NCBI GenBank assembly: GCA_020912385.1
Contig: CP087209.1
Span: 1,984,001 to 2,048,000 of the forward strand
DNA: 64,000 nt
Origin: Neofusicoccum parvum
Lineage: Eukaryota > Ascomycota > Dothideomycetes > Botryosphaeriales > Botryosphaeriaceae
Direction of reading: 5' to 3'
Each line of letters begins with the position of its first letter. The stretch's first letter is position 1. Below are positions 1 to 9,746 of this stretch, in pieces. The position numbers were made by a program, and so were the translations under genes. The notes under the pieces are model-generated. The model did no database searches. It was not told the origin of the DNA and was given only the letters and a program-made list of their open reading frames with translations.

Positions 1-26
1 TTACACTGTTCAATTACTGACGCTTC

Positions 27-1124
27 TCAAATCTTTGACTCTCTCACCGAAGACGACACGGGACTCTCCGACGCAAGACTGTCACAGATAAAGTCCACCG
101 CTCGCTGGGCCATCGCGGGTGTCGTCTCGTGTCCTACGCCATTGTAGATGAGATCTTCAAGCTCAAGCCCCAAGGTCGGGTCCTCCTTGATGGTCTTTTT
201 CAAGAAATCAAGGAACTGCTCGCCACAGACATACGGCACAAGCTTGTCTGCGCCTCCCGACAAATTCAAGATCCGCTTTCCCTTAAGGCGGTCCTTCACC
301 TGCGTGACAAGCTTCTGCCGCTCAGCAGCGCTCGGCGCACCAGGGTTGGCGATGCCGTACATTAACAGCCCTGCGGGGTCGTACAGAGCGACTGCTTCGA
401 CTAACGCCTGAGGAAAGTCGGCCGAGCCAATGAAATGCGAGCCTGCAGGGCTGCTTGATGTCCATGTCTGTAGCTTTGACTTCTCCGCCCTTTGGCGCAT
501 CAAGGTAGTGTAGTCCGGGCAGCCGATGATGGACACGGCAGTGGTTATGCGAGGTTCTTGGAGAGCGACCTGCCAAGTGGCGTGGCCGCCGAGCGAGATA
601 CCGAGGACGAGGTTCTGGGTAAGTTGGGGTGAAATGTAAGCAGGCAGATAGGACAGAAGCAGGGACGTGTCGTTTGCGGTGCCATCTGCAGGGCAACCAG
701 GTCAGCGGGATCCTGCATATGCACGACGGCGAGACGCACGGTAGATGGAAAACATATCCTGGGCATGGCGCGGGTTGCCATTGCGCCAGGCCTCGTTCGA
801 CACAGCGTCGACCAGCCTGGTACCGTGGTTGCGCTGGTCGAAGCTCACGGCTACCAAGCCCTTACCCTTCCCCGCACCAGTGGCGCCGGCCTGCAGGCGC
901 TTGTTCCAGGCGCCGATTGCCTGCGCAGCGATAGGGGCCATGCATTCCTGGGTCTGGAGGCGGGGGTGCAGCAGCCAGAGGCAGGCGACAGGCTGGGTGG
1001 GCGACGACAGCTCCTCCAGCCCGTAGACGGTGGTGAGAATGCCGGCGATGTGGAACGTCTTCTGCGACACGCGGGGCGGCGGCGCGGCGTTGTGGGTGCC
1101 CTCGAGCGGGTTCGGCGTGGCCAT
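27..1124 (-). CDS. alpha/beta hydrolase family protein, two exons
   Basis: Exon 1 is 1124-740 and exon 2 is 685-27. The 54-bp intron (686-739) has a GTGCGT donor and a CTGCAG acceptor, and removing it gives 347 codons plus stop. The junction restores a His codon (..FSIYHGTAND..). The predicted protein has the nucleophile elbow GISLGGH (Ser of G-x-S-x-G), a later GGADKLVPY segment that can supply the acidic residue, and GVGHETTP near the C-terminus for the catalytic His. That order is the alpha/beta-hydrolase triad. There is no signal peptide or membrane span, so a cytosolic enzyme is inferred. The substrate cannot be told from sequence. The ATG at 1124 is preferred because upstream in-frame codons are low-complexity Ala/Arg/Thr and look like leader. 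It is divergent from the phospholipase D gene. Confidence 0.85.
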
Positions 1125-1744
1125 TGGAGCGGCGTGTGCGACAGGCGCGGTCGTGCAGGATGCGTGGTTTGTGTGGTTGTCTGCGGAGGCGCGGTGGGCA
1201 GCGGGGCGGCGTCCATCGGCGCGCCGGGCGCGGGGAGAGGCTGCGATGCTTCGCACGCACCGCCACAGCTGGGCTGCACGGCTGGCCGACGGTGGCACTG
1301 GACACCGCCGCTTGGCGTCATCCCGCCGTTTCACTCACTGATCGACACAATCTCCGGGGGGCCTGCCGCTGTCCAGCGCGCAAGAGATTGCCCTGACGCC
1401 AATCCCCCTCGCCCAACGCCCTCCTCACCTCTCTCACGGCAGGGGCTTTCTCCTGCAACCACTCCCTTGACCCCCGCCGCCTTACATTAGCGTTCCGCGA
1501 CGTCCGCTTTCCCGCAGCGTTATTTCTGAGCCGACGCCGCGCATCGGGACAGCACGTCTCCACCGGCTCCTCAACCACCACCTCGCACGACACGAGGATC
1601 TGCGCTTCCCGAGTTCCAGGGTTCTTGGCCGTTGCTGGCGACGCTTACATTCCCGGCACCCCGCCATTTGCTCCCACCGCCCGCAACAATCCACACATCG
1701 CCGTTCCTCGTGTTTAGGGGCCCGACTGCCCCTAACACAACAAC
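1125..1744. promoter_or_regulatory. shared divergent promoter region, hydrolase / phospholipase D
   Basis: This is the 620-bp interval between two divergent start codons. It holds no coding frame that looks real. The part next to the phospholipase D start is C/A-rich (1600-1744), as is usual for fungal leaders. No distinct TATA box is seen. Confidence 0.5.
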
Positions 1745-4700
1745 ATGACCGACACACGGGATTCCAGTATCTCGCCCATGACACGCAGCCCGCGCGCGTC
1801 GCCGCCTCTCGAGAAGCAGGCCCAGACCTTTTCGCCTCTACGTCAAGAACAGCACATGTCGGGCTCGGTCGACGCCCAAATACCTCACTCCGGCGAGCCC
1901 GCTCGACCGGGCACTGCGGGCTCCATCAAGTTCGAACCAGGTGTCGCTGAGTCGGAGTCGAAGTCCTCCGCTGGTTTCCCTTTCAACGTCCCGAACGGAG
2001 CTGCCAGCGATGCTTCCGCCCAGCATCCTTCCGCCAGACCTCCGCAACCGCACACCCTCGAGCCGTCTCCGAGCTTTGGCCAGATGGCCGACCCTACCGA
2101 CTTCGATGCCCGTGGCCAACTATCGAGAAAAGCGACCAGCGAAGCCGGTGCGTCTACACCAGGCGGGCGTCGAAGCGTCCAGTTCGCCCGCTCTGCGGCA
2201 CAGGATGGAGCTGTTGGTGGACACTCGAGACAACATTCGTTGGAGGAGGAGGAGGAGCATGAATACCGTGCGAAGGACAAGGCATCTCTGATTGCGAGGC
2301 TCAAGGCCCTCAACCCGCTGCAAGGACATAATAGGAGCATCAGTGGCTTCACGATTGGCGACGGACCCATTGGGCCAATCGGTGAATTGACACCTACCGG
2401 CCCCCTATCTCCGGACTCTGAGCGATCACAGCCTCGATACATTGCAGAGGAGGGAAGCGAGGTCGAGGCAGACGAGGAGAGTGCAGGTGAGGGTCCATCG
2501 CGTCCTCCCCGTGTAAGAAGAAAGAGTCGGCGCGTCAAACCTGGAACGCATTCGGGGCCTGCCACCCCGAAGACTATCAACGGTCCTGCATTCCCACACG
2601 GCTCGCCCTCCGAAACTCCCCTCTCAGAATTCAGACCTCCCTTTGGACGTCGGGGCACAATGTCCGACATACCCGAGAACCAGAGGATGGGACTATCGGA
2701 GGATGAAGGGCGCGACATGCTGGCAAAGGAGAGTGCTTGGAGAAGGGGACTACATGGTCGCCGGCGACTCAGCTTTTCGAGTCGCAGAGTCGAAGTCACG
2801 GGAGATGAGTCTCCGGATGTCCGGCGTCCAAGCAATTTCCGGCGCTTCACGGGTATTGGTGGCCGTGTCGACGGCACCGCTGAGTCTCCTTCAACGTGGA
2901 GGCAACGTAGCGAACGCACCACCAGCATCAGCGCCCAGAAATGGCGACAGCTGAAATCTGGCTTGAAAATGCTCGGCAAGCAGCGCAAGGAGCAGAACAG
3001 GATCGACCACGCAAAATCTGCCGAGCTCGTCGCCGAACTTCTCGCCGGTGCACCCGCGGCTCTCTTCCTGGCCAGCATGTTCCAGCGCGATGAACATGGA
3101 CACAAGAGGGTTCCTATCTTGATGGAACAGCTCAAGGTTCGTATAACCGACAGCCAGAAGATTAGCGACAAGGGCGGCGACCGTCATGTCAATTTCAGGA
3201 TCGAGCTTGAGTACGGCAGCGGTATGACCCGCATGAAGTGGATCATCCATCGGACCGTCCGCGACTTCGGCAACCTTCATCTCAAGTACAAGACTGCGAC
3301 TGCGAAGGAGAAGTATGTGCGGTTCAGGAGCGAGGATTCAAACCGCAGCCAACTCCCGCGCTTTCCCAGAAGCGCTCTTCCGTACGTCCGCGGCATGCGC
3401 GGTCTGCTGGATGATCAAGAGGATGACGACGAAGACGAAGCACCTGGTGCCATAACCGATGGAGATGCCAGCGGAACCGACAGGCCTGGAAAGAATCCTA
3501 AGAGGCGACGCTCTTCGTTCAAGACCTTGGCAGCACGACGCAACTCAAGCGTCGGCAGCCCAGAGCAAACACCTGGAATAGTTGGTGAAATGACCGCACG
3601 TACGGGCAGCTTCTTCGGCCAGGCGCCAACCGGTCCCGGTGCCAACGCTGCTGTACCGCGCAAAGACACCTACCAAGAAAAGCAACGGAAGAAACTTGAG
3701 CAGTATCTTCAACAGCTGATCACCTTTGTCATATTCCGTCCCGACAGCAACCGCCTTTGCAAGTTTTTGGAGCTCTCTGCGTTGGGCGTCCGCCTAGCAC
3801 AAGAGGGTGGTTACCACGGAAAGGAGGGTTTCATGATGATCCAGTCGAACAAGGCTGCTAACCAGAAGGGTTGGAACCCTCAGTTCTTCAAGAGTCAGAC
3901 GCACATGCCGAAGTGGTTCCTGGTTCGCCACAGCTATGTTTGCTGTGTTGACTCGCCCGAAGAAATGAACATCTATGATGTCTTCCTTGTGGACCCTGAT
4001 TTCCGGATTGATGAGAAGAAGGGCGCTCGCGAGATGGCCAGCAAAGCAAAGGCGTCAGCAGCTCACCCCAAGGCGCACCTGCTCCGTTTGGTCAATTCCG
4101 AACGCAAGTTGAAGCTTCTCGCAAAGAACGAAAGACAAATGTGGCAGTTCCAGGAATCCATCAAGTTCATGATGTCACAGACAGAGTGGGCTAAGCCACA
4201 CCGGTTCGACAGCTTCGCGCCAGTCAGGTACAACGTCTGGGCCCAGTGGCTCGTTGACGCGCGAGATTACATGTGGAATGTTTCTCGAGCCATCAGCATG
4301 GCTAGGGATGTCATCTATATCCACGATTGGTGGCTCAGCCCCGAGCTGTACCTGCGGAGACCTCCTGCAATCAGCCAGAAATGGAGGCTGGATCGTCTCC
4401 TGCAGCGCAAGGCTCAGGAGGGTGTGAAGATCTTCGTCATCATGTACCGCAACATCAACTCCGCCATCCCCATCGACTCTGAGTACAGCAAGTTGTCACT
4501 GCTCGACCTGCACCCGAATGTTTTTGTCCAACGGTCTCCCCATCAAATCAAGAAGAACCAATTCTTCTGGGCACATCACGAAAAGATCTGCGTCGTTGAT
4601 CATACTGTCGCATTTTGTGGAGGTGTCGATCTTTGCTTTGGACGATGGGATACTCCCAAACACGTCCTGAACGATGACAAGTTGACTGGCTTCGAGCTGG

Positions 4701-7312
4701 ATAACGACCTGCCGAAGGACTCGGAACATTGCCAAATGTGGCCAGGAAAAGACTACTCCAACCCTAGAGTGCACGATTTTTACGCTCTCGACAAGCCTTA
4801 CGAAGAAATGTATGATAGAGAAAAAGTCCCACGTATGCCATGGCATGACATCGGCATGCAGATTGTTGGCCAGCCGGCCAGAGATCTTACGAGGCACTTT
4901 GTCCAGCGTTGGAATTATTTGCGCAGAGGCAAGACCCCAACTCGTCCGACTCCCTACCTGCTTCCGCCACCCGACTTCAACCAGGCCGATCTTCAGGCCC
5001 TCGGTCTTGATGGTACCTGCGAGATCCAGATACTACGTTCCGCATGCAAGTGGTCCCTCGGAACCCCAGACCGAACTGAGTTCAGCATCATGAATGCCTA
5101 CGTGAAGAGCATTCAGGCAAGCGATCATTTCGTCTACATCGAGAACCAGTTCTACATCAGTTCCTGCGAAGTTGAAGGCACCAAGATCCTAAACAAGATC
5201 AACGACGCGCTTGTTGAGCGCATCAAGCGTGCTCACAAGAACGGAGAGACATGGCGTGCGATCATGGTCATTCCATTGATGCCAGGCTTCCAGAGTACCG
5301 TTGACAGCCAGGACGGAACGAGTGTTCGTTTGATCATGCAGTGCCAATACCGAAGTATCTGCCGCGGTGAGAGCTCTCTCTTCGGCAGGCTTCGTGCTGT
5401 TGGTATCGAACCGGAAGAATACGTTCAGTTCTACTCCTTGCGATCTTGGGGGCGCATTGGTCCCAATAGGGCGCTCGTGACGGAGCAGCTGTACATTCAC
5501 GCCAAATGCATGATTGTCGACGATCGGATCGTCATCATCGGATCTGCCAACATCAACGAGCGATCGCTCTTGGGAAATCGCGACTCTGAGGTCGCAGCAA
5601 TCGTCAGGGATACCGACATGATTCCGTCGATGATGGGTGGCAAGCCTTACAAAGTCTCTAAGTTCGCGCACACCTTACGTGTCAGACTAATGCGCGAGCA
5701 TCTTGGCATCGATGTCGATGAGATACTCGAGGAAGAGCAATCTGAGGTATACCACAGCGATCTGTCAAGGCCATCCAGTGCTGACAGCAACTCGACACTC
5801 GAGCAGCAGCTCATCGATAACAAGACCCGCCTTGAAGAAGACTTGATCCGGAGAGAGGAAGCAATGCACAGCTACAACCATGACGCTGAGGATACCGCGC
5901 CGCAGACGAACCCGGCCACGCCGGACCTTACGACAACTGATCCCATTGCGGAATTCGACGCAGAGCAGCACCTTCAGCATGATCGCGACGTTCGTGGCGA
6001 AGGTGCCGATCACTTCTTGGAAGCATCGGCTCGTGGCTACAGCAGAGGAAGAGACTCGACTATTGACGTTCATGGCCACGAGGTTCTGCTTTCGCAGCAG
6101 GCGCCCGAGGGAAAGCACACGCTGGAGATTCCCAAGAAGAGCAGCCCTAAGAAGGGTCGTAACCGCAGCAACACGGCACGTTCTCAGATGAGCCAAATCA
6201 GCGTCGCGCTTCATGAAGCCGGAAACGAGAAGCTTCCACCTCCCGCATTGCCTCGGATGAACACCAGAGAGCTCGGACTTACCCAGCTAAGCCAGCTGCC
6301 TTCGTTGCCCCTTGTGGACGATACCGACATTGGTGGCCCGCCACTTCTTCGCACTACCTCCGCTAATGCCAATACTCTGATCAGCTCTCTCATTTCCACA
6401 ATGAAGCGCCCCATTGTAACGGATGATTGCATGCTCGACCCTATCAATGACGCTTTCTTCCTAGATACATGGAATCAAATCGCGGAGAACAACACAAAGC
6501 TCTACCGCCAGGTCTTCCGCTGCATGCCTGACAACGAGGTCCGCACCTGGAAAGAGTATCGCGAATACGCCGCGTTCGGGGAGCGGTTCGCAAAGGCGCA
6601 GGGGCAGGGAAAGAGCGAAACGCGCATGGGTCAGGACGTTCAAGGCAAGACGGGTCCTCCCGGAACTGCGACTACTCTTGCCGATGGTGTCGGCAAGATG
6701 TTCAGCGAAAAGCTTATGCCTGGTAACTCCAGAGACAGCCACCCGACTGGCAATGTGGAGCAGTGGGCGGACGAGCAGGAGAGGCGTGAGCACAGCAAGC
6801 CTTCGACGGCTACCTCGAACATCAACGGTAGCGGTGGATCGGGCTCCGAGCTCAATGAGAAGGCAAATGGCACGCTCTCTCCCATGAGCCCTATGGATGG
6901 TGGCAACGCGTCTTTTGTCTCCTCTGATGCTCCTCCGCCGTCGCGTGGTGCGAATGATGACAGTGTTAGCCGGGCTCGTACCATCACTATCACCACACCT
7001 ACGGGCGAGAAGATCGAGAAGACCAACCCGACAGGTAGCTCCGCCAACCTGAACGTCGGAGAGAAAGAGAAGGAGAAGAACCTCAAGGCAGCGGGCAGTC
7101 AGCGCCGTCGCAAGCGCGCGACCACTCGCGGCAGCATCAAGGCATTCCAGGCTGATGACGACAACGCGCTGTTGAGCCAAGCTGATGCAGAGGAGCTGCT
7201 TGGCCTGGTCCAGGGCCATCTTGTCCATTGGCCTTATGACTGGCTTGAGAAGGAAGAGAGTGGTGGTGGTTGGCTCTATGCGGTCGACCAGATCGCGCCT
7301 TTGGAAATTTAG
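1745..7312 (+). CDS. spo14: phospholipase D (SPO14/PLD1 type), single long exon
   Basis: The protein is 1,855 residues. It should hydrolyse phosphatidylcholine to phosphatidic acid and choline on internal membranes. Order of parts: a disordered Ser/Pro-rich N-terminus (1-450); a PX domain starting near residue 457 (LKVRITDSQKISD); an acidic insert and a PH-like region near 640-800; then two HKD catalytic motifs, HHEKICVVD near residue 944 and HAKCMIVDDRIVIIGSANIN near 1252. These motifs define the PLD superfamily. PX plus PH plus two HKDs is the eukaryotic PLD1/Spo14 architecture, known to be phosphoinositide-regulated. After the second HKD follows a 550-residue tail rich in Ser, Thr and Lys. 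The start is the first ATG after a C/A-rich leader (context CAACATGAC). The length exceeds yeast Spo14 (about 1,680 residues), mostly through the disordered ends. No intron is needed. Confidence 0.95.
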   Translation: MTDTRDSSISPMTRSPRASPPLEKQAQTFSPLRQEQHMSGSVDAQIPHSGEPARPGTAGSIKFEPGVAESESKSSAGFPFNVPNGAASDASAQHPSARPPQPHTLEPSPSFGQMADPTDFDARGQLSRKATSEAGASTPGGRRSVQFARSAAQDGAVGGHSRQHSLEEEEEHEYRAKDKASLIARLKALNPLQGHNRSISGFTIGDGPIGPIGELTPTGPLSPDSERSQPRYIAEEGSEVEADEESAGEGPSRPPRVRRKSRRVKPGTHSGPATPKTINGPAFPHGSPSETPLSEFRPPFGRRGTMSDIPENQRMGLSEDEGRDMLAKESAWRRGLHGRRRLSFSSRRVEVTGDESPDVRRPSNFRRFTGIGGRVDGTAESPSTWRQRSERTTSISAQKWRQLKSGLKMLGKQRKEQNRIDHAKSAELVAELLAGAPAALFLASMFQRDEHGHKRVPILMEQLKVRITDSQKISDKGGDRHVNFRIELEYGSGMTRMKWIIHRTVRDFGNLHLKYKTATAKEKYVRFRSEDSNRSQLPRFPRSALPYVRGMRGLLDDQEDDDEDEAPGAITDGDASGTDRPGKNPKRRRSSFKTLAARRNSSVGSPEQTPGIVGEMTARTGSFFGQAPTGPGANAAVPRKDTYQEKQRKKLEQYLQQLITFVIFRPDSNRLCKFLELSALGVRLAQEGGYHGKEGFMMIQSNKAANQKGWNPQFFKSQTHMPKWFLVRHSYVCCVDSPEEMNIYDVFLVDPDFRIDEKKGAREMASKAKASAAHPKAHLLRLVNSERKLKLLAKNERQMWQFQESIKFMMSQTEWAKPHRFDSFAPVRYNVWAQWLVDARDYMWNVSRAISMARDVIYIHDWWLSPELYLRRPPAISQKWRLDRLLQRKAQEGVKIFVIMYRNINSAIPIDSEYSKLSLLDLHPNVFVQRSPHQIKKNQFFWAHHEKICVVDHTVAFCGGVDLCFGRWDTPKHVLNDDKLTGFELDNDLPKDSEHCQMWPGKDYSNPRVHDFYALDKPYEEMYDREKVPRMPWHDIGMQIVGQPARDLTRHFVQRWNYLRRGKTPTRPTPYLLPPPDFNQADLQALGLDGTCEIQILRSACKWSLGTPDRTEFSIMNAYVKSIQASDHFVYIENQFYISSCEVEGTKILNKINDALVERIKRAHKNGETWRAIMVIPLMPGFQSTVDSQDGTSVRLIMQCQYRSICRGESSLFGRLRAVGIEPEEYVQFYSLRSWGRIGPNRALVTEQLYIHAKCMIVDDRIVIIGSANINERSLLGNRDSEVAAIVRDTDMIPSMMGGKPYKVSKFAHTLRVRLMREHLGIDVDEILEEEQSEVYHSDLSRPSSADSNSTLEQQLIDNKTRLEEDLIRREEAMHSYNHDAEDTAPQTNPATPDLTTTDPIAEFDAEQHLQHDRDVRGEGADHFLEASARGYSRGRDSTIDVHGHEVLLSQQAPEGKHTLEIPKKSSPKKGRNRSNTARSQMSQISVALHEAGNEKLPPPALPRMNTRELGLTQLSQLPSLPLVDDTDIGGPPLLRTTSANANTLISSLISTMKRPIVTDDCMLDPINDAFFLDTWNQIAENNTKLYRQVFRCMPDNEVRTWKEYREYAAFGERFAKAQGQGKSETRMGQDVQGKTGPPGTATTLADGVGKMFSEKLMPGNSRDSHPTGNVEQWADEQERREHSKPSTATSNINGSGGSGSELNEKANGTLSPMSPMDGGNASFVSSDAPPPSRGANDDSVSRARTITITTPTGEKIEKTNPTGSSANLNVGEKEKEKNLKAAGSQRRRKRATTRGSIKAFQADDDNALLSQADAEELLGLVQGHLVHWPYDWLEKEESGGGWLYAVDQIAPLEI

Positions 7313-8282
7313 TGAGTTCCCTTAACCTAGCCCTTCCCAAACACCTCCCCCACAGGCGAGAACGGTTCTGCTAACCAGATCTCCTTTACAGTGCGTAAGC
7401 GGCTTGCCGCCACGGTACATACGTATAGATACGAGGAAGAAGCTTGCGCCGATGCACATACAACAGGCTCTTATTTTCCATCCGACTCCTCATTCTGGGT
7501 ACAAATCTTCCTTCACAGGCCGTGTCGTCTAATGCCGATTCTCGGCTCTTTATTTCCTTCTCCCTTGTCATTTGCCTTCTCTCTTAACCCCTTTTGTTGC
7601 TTGTCTTTACCTGAAGCGTGGCGTTCAATCGGAAAAAATCAAATAAAGTAACCGGCATTCGATCCCTTCTCACTTTCTACTTTGCTTCCTGCTTGCCTTT
7701 TTCCCTTTTTGTAATAGAGCGCATTGACATGGAACGGGTCTTCATCTCCCCTGCGCCCTGAGCGTATGGGACAGGTCGGAGTAGAATGGACGGCGGGTAC
7801 AGGGGCTGGGCATTGCATTGTTGGGTAGCAACGGTCTGTTTAGTGGTTGAGTGGGCGCGGTAGAGGCTTTTAAGTGAATAGGTGTTGCTACGTGTAATAA
7901 CAAAGACTTTCCTGCACACAGGGTTCTGTGACTCGACAGAATAGCCTCGTATGGGGGGGGGGGGGGGGGGGGTTTTCAGCTGTTAGAAAGCGCTACGTCA
8001 TCACCTTAAGCGGCTTGAGACACTGCGACGGTGGCATGACGATTGCGTACCAGCCCCAGCTTTCTCATTACATAGTAGGCCCGGTGGGTATCGCTCAGTT
8101 AACGCACTCTGTTTTTTCTTTCTGTGGAACCAGTCATACTTGATCCAAAATCGAATCGGGACTTGTACAAAAGAGCGCCCAGCGCCGGCCTTTCTCTTCT
8201 TTTCACTCAGCAAAACTCTCGGACCCAAGGACTCTCGTCTCCACGATCAGCACCTCGTTTCAAACCTGCATCTCCCGAGAAA
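7313..8282. other. intergenic: PLD 3' region and leader of next gene
   Basis: This is non-coding sequence between two genes in tandem on the plus strand. It holds T-rich 3'-UTR-like sequence (7500-7730), one homopolymer G tract, and a CT-rich leader just before the next start. A tRNA-like stretch near 8085-8160 was examined and rejected. Confidence 0.5.
7953..7972 (+). repeat. homopolymer tract of 20 G
   Basis: Twenty consecutive G residues follow an AT. Runs this long are slippage-prone and can form G-quadruplexes. The exact length in the assembly may be a sequencing artefact. Confidence 0.8.
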
Positions 8283-8936
8283 ATGACCGCAAACGAAACC
8301 ACCAACGGCGCAGCCGCCGCCGCACCAACCAACCCCAAACAAAACACCGCCACCACCACCACCATCTCCGAACGCCCCAGCCTCACCCTCCACCGCCCCA
8401 GCAGCAGCAACCCCAACCAGCCCGCCCCGCCCCACCCCGGCTTCTTCGGCGGCACCTGGCACATCACGCACTCGACCATGCCCATCTGGCGCGACAAGCG
8501 CAACGTCACCATCACCTACACGCTCCTCCCCGACACCCCCTCGCCGCGGCTCGACGACGTCGTCGCGTACCAGCCGTGCGCCAGCGACACGACCTGGACT
8601 GTCAGAGGCACGCAGACCCCGACTGCCGGCGGCGGCGGCGCGATTTGGGACTGGCGCGGCAAGGGGCTGATCTGGCTGGCGAGCACGCGGTGGGAGCTGC
8701 TGGGGCGCGGAGGGGGCGAGGGCGAGGAGGAGGAAGAGGCGTGGATGGTGACGTTCTCGACGAAGACGGTGTTCACGCCGGCAGAGGTGAACGTGTACGG
8801 CCGGAGCGCCGACGGGGTGAGCGGAGCACTGCTGGAGGCGATACGCGACGCTCTGGTCGCGACCAGGGATCCGGAGCTGGCGAGGTTGGCGGCGGAGCTG
8901 TATGAGCTGGCGAGGGGTCCTGCGCCGTGCGGATAG
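8283..8936 (+). CDS. lipocalin/calycin-like small protein
   Basis: A 217-residue single-exon gene. The first 55 residues are low-complexity (Ala, Asn, Thr, Pro). The folded part begins with FFGGTWHITHSTMPIW, and the G-x-W element near the start of a beta-rich domain is the lipocalin/calycin hallmark. It continues with strands such as NVTITYTLL, a second Trp-rich stretch (IWDWRGKGLIWLASTRWELL), and a helical C-terminus (residues 175-215). There is no signal peptide, so it should be intracellular. Family assignment rests on the GTW motif and the overall strand pattern and is moderate. The ligand is unknown. The ATG at 8283 is chosen because the open frame upstream (from 8124) looks like leader. 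It is convergent with the giant gene on the other strand. Confidence 0.7.
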   Translation: MTANETTNGAAAAAPTNPKQNTATTTTISERPSLTLHRPSSSNPNQPAPPHPGFFGGTWHITHSTMPIWRDKRNVTITYTLLPDTPSPRLDDVVAYQPCASDTTWTVRGTQTPTAGGGGAIWDWRGKGLIWLASTRWELLGRGGGEGEEEEEAWMVTFSTKTVFTPAEVNVYGRSADGVSGALLEAIRDALVATRDPELARLAAELYELARGPAPCG

Positions 8937-9746
8937 CGTGGGGGCTGGACTGGTGGATCTGTTGCTGCTCGTGCGAGCTAAAGGAGATGATCAAGTGGCG
9001 TAATTTGGAGTTTATGGTGGGTAGAGTTGAGAAACGGTCTATGTTATTAGCATAAGCAAGAATATATGCGGCGTCAAAGCCAGTAAATGGTAAAGAATGG
9101 TTGCGATAGCCTTGTTAGTGATCGATAGTAGACCATTTCATTACACGCATGATTTCTGTCTAGATCTTACATACTAAATCTCAAGCCGTCTTTGGATACG
9201 TTGGCAGGCGAAGAACATGCAGGGACTAGACTATCGTAAGGGAGGGGTCTCCATTACAAGTCAGGGATAAAGTCTCTACAAGAGAAAGACAGCACTACTT
9301 CAAAGACAAAGTAGAGGTATCAGTAACGTGATTTATGGATAGACATAGGTGGTTTTATAGTAGCTGTTAGATGGAAACGTTCACGACTAGCGTCATTCAC
9401 GAAACGATGTAGACTTGAGTCGTAATGTTCACATCAATTCATAATAATACTCAGATCGAAGAAGACCACCGCTCATTACACTGATAGTGTAGAACATGAA
9501 ATCAAAACGCGCAGAAACGGAACCAAGACATGTACCGAGAGACCGATGTCCCATCTTCGCAGTGCTTCCATCTAGAAAAGTAACCGAAATGCTGACAATG
9601 AGTATAGCGCCAATGGAAATGCCAGCCAAATCTCGCCTCCAAACTCCGGCTGAAAGTGACAAATCATGCCCCGAATAAAGACCTAAGATATGGATACAAC
9701 AGAGATATGTATACGACCGCCCGCACTTGCCACACTGTCATACTCC
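8937..9746. other. intergenic between convergent genes
   Basis: This is 810 bp of moderately AT-rich sequence separating two convergent 3' ends. No ORF, RNA gene or repeat is convincing here. Confidence 0.5.

Noticed and set aside
1885..3171. 428-codon frame antisense to phospholipase D
   Set aside because: Lies wholly within the disordered N-terminal coding part of the PLD gene and has no recognisable feature.
8085..8160. tRNA-like sequence with a GCTCAGTTAACGC A-box look-alike and ATCGAATCGGG B-box look-alike
   Set aside because: No acceptor stem, D-stem or T-stem can be paired, and the distance and anticodon region do not fit a tRNA even with an intron.
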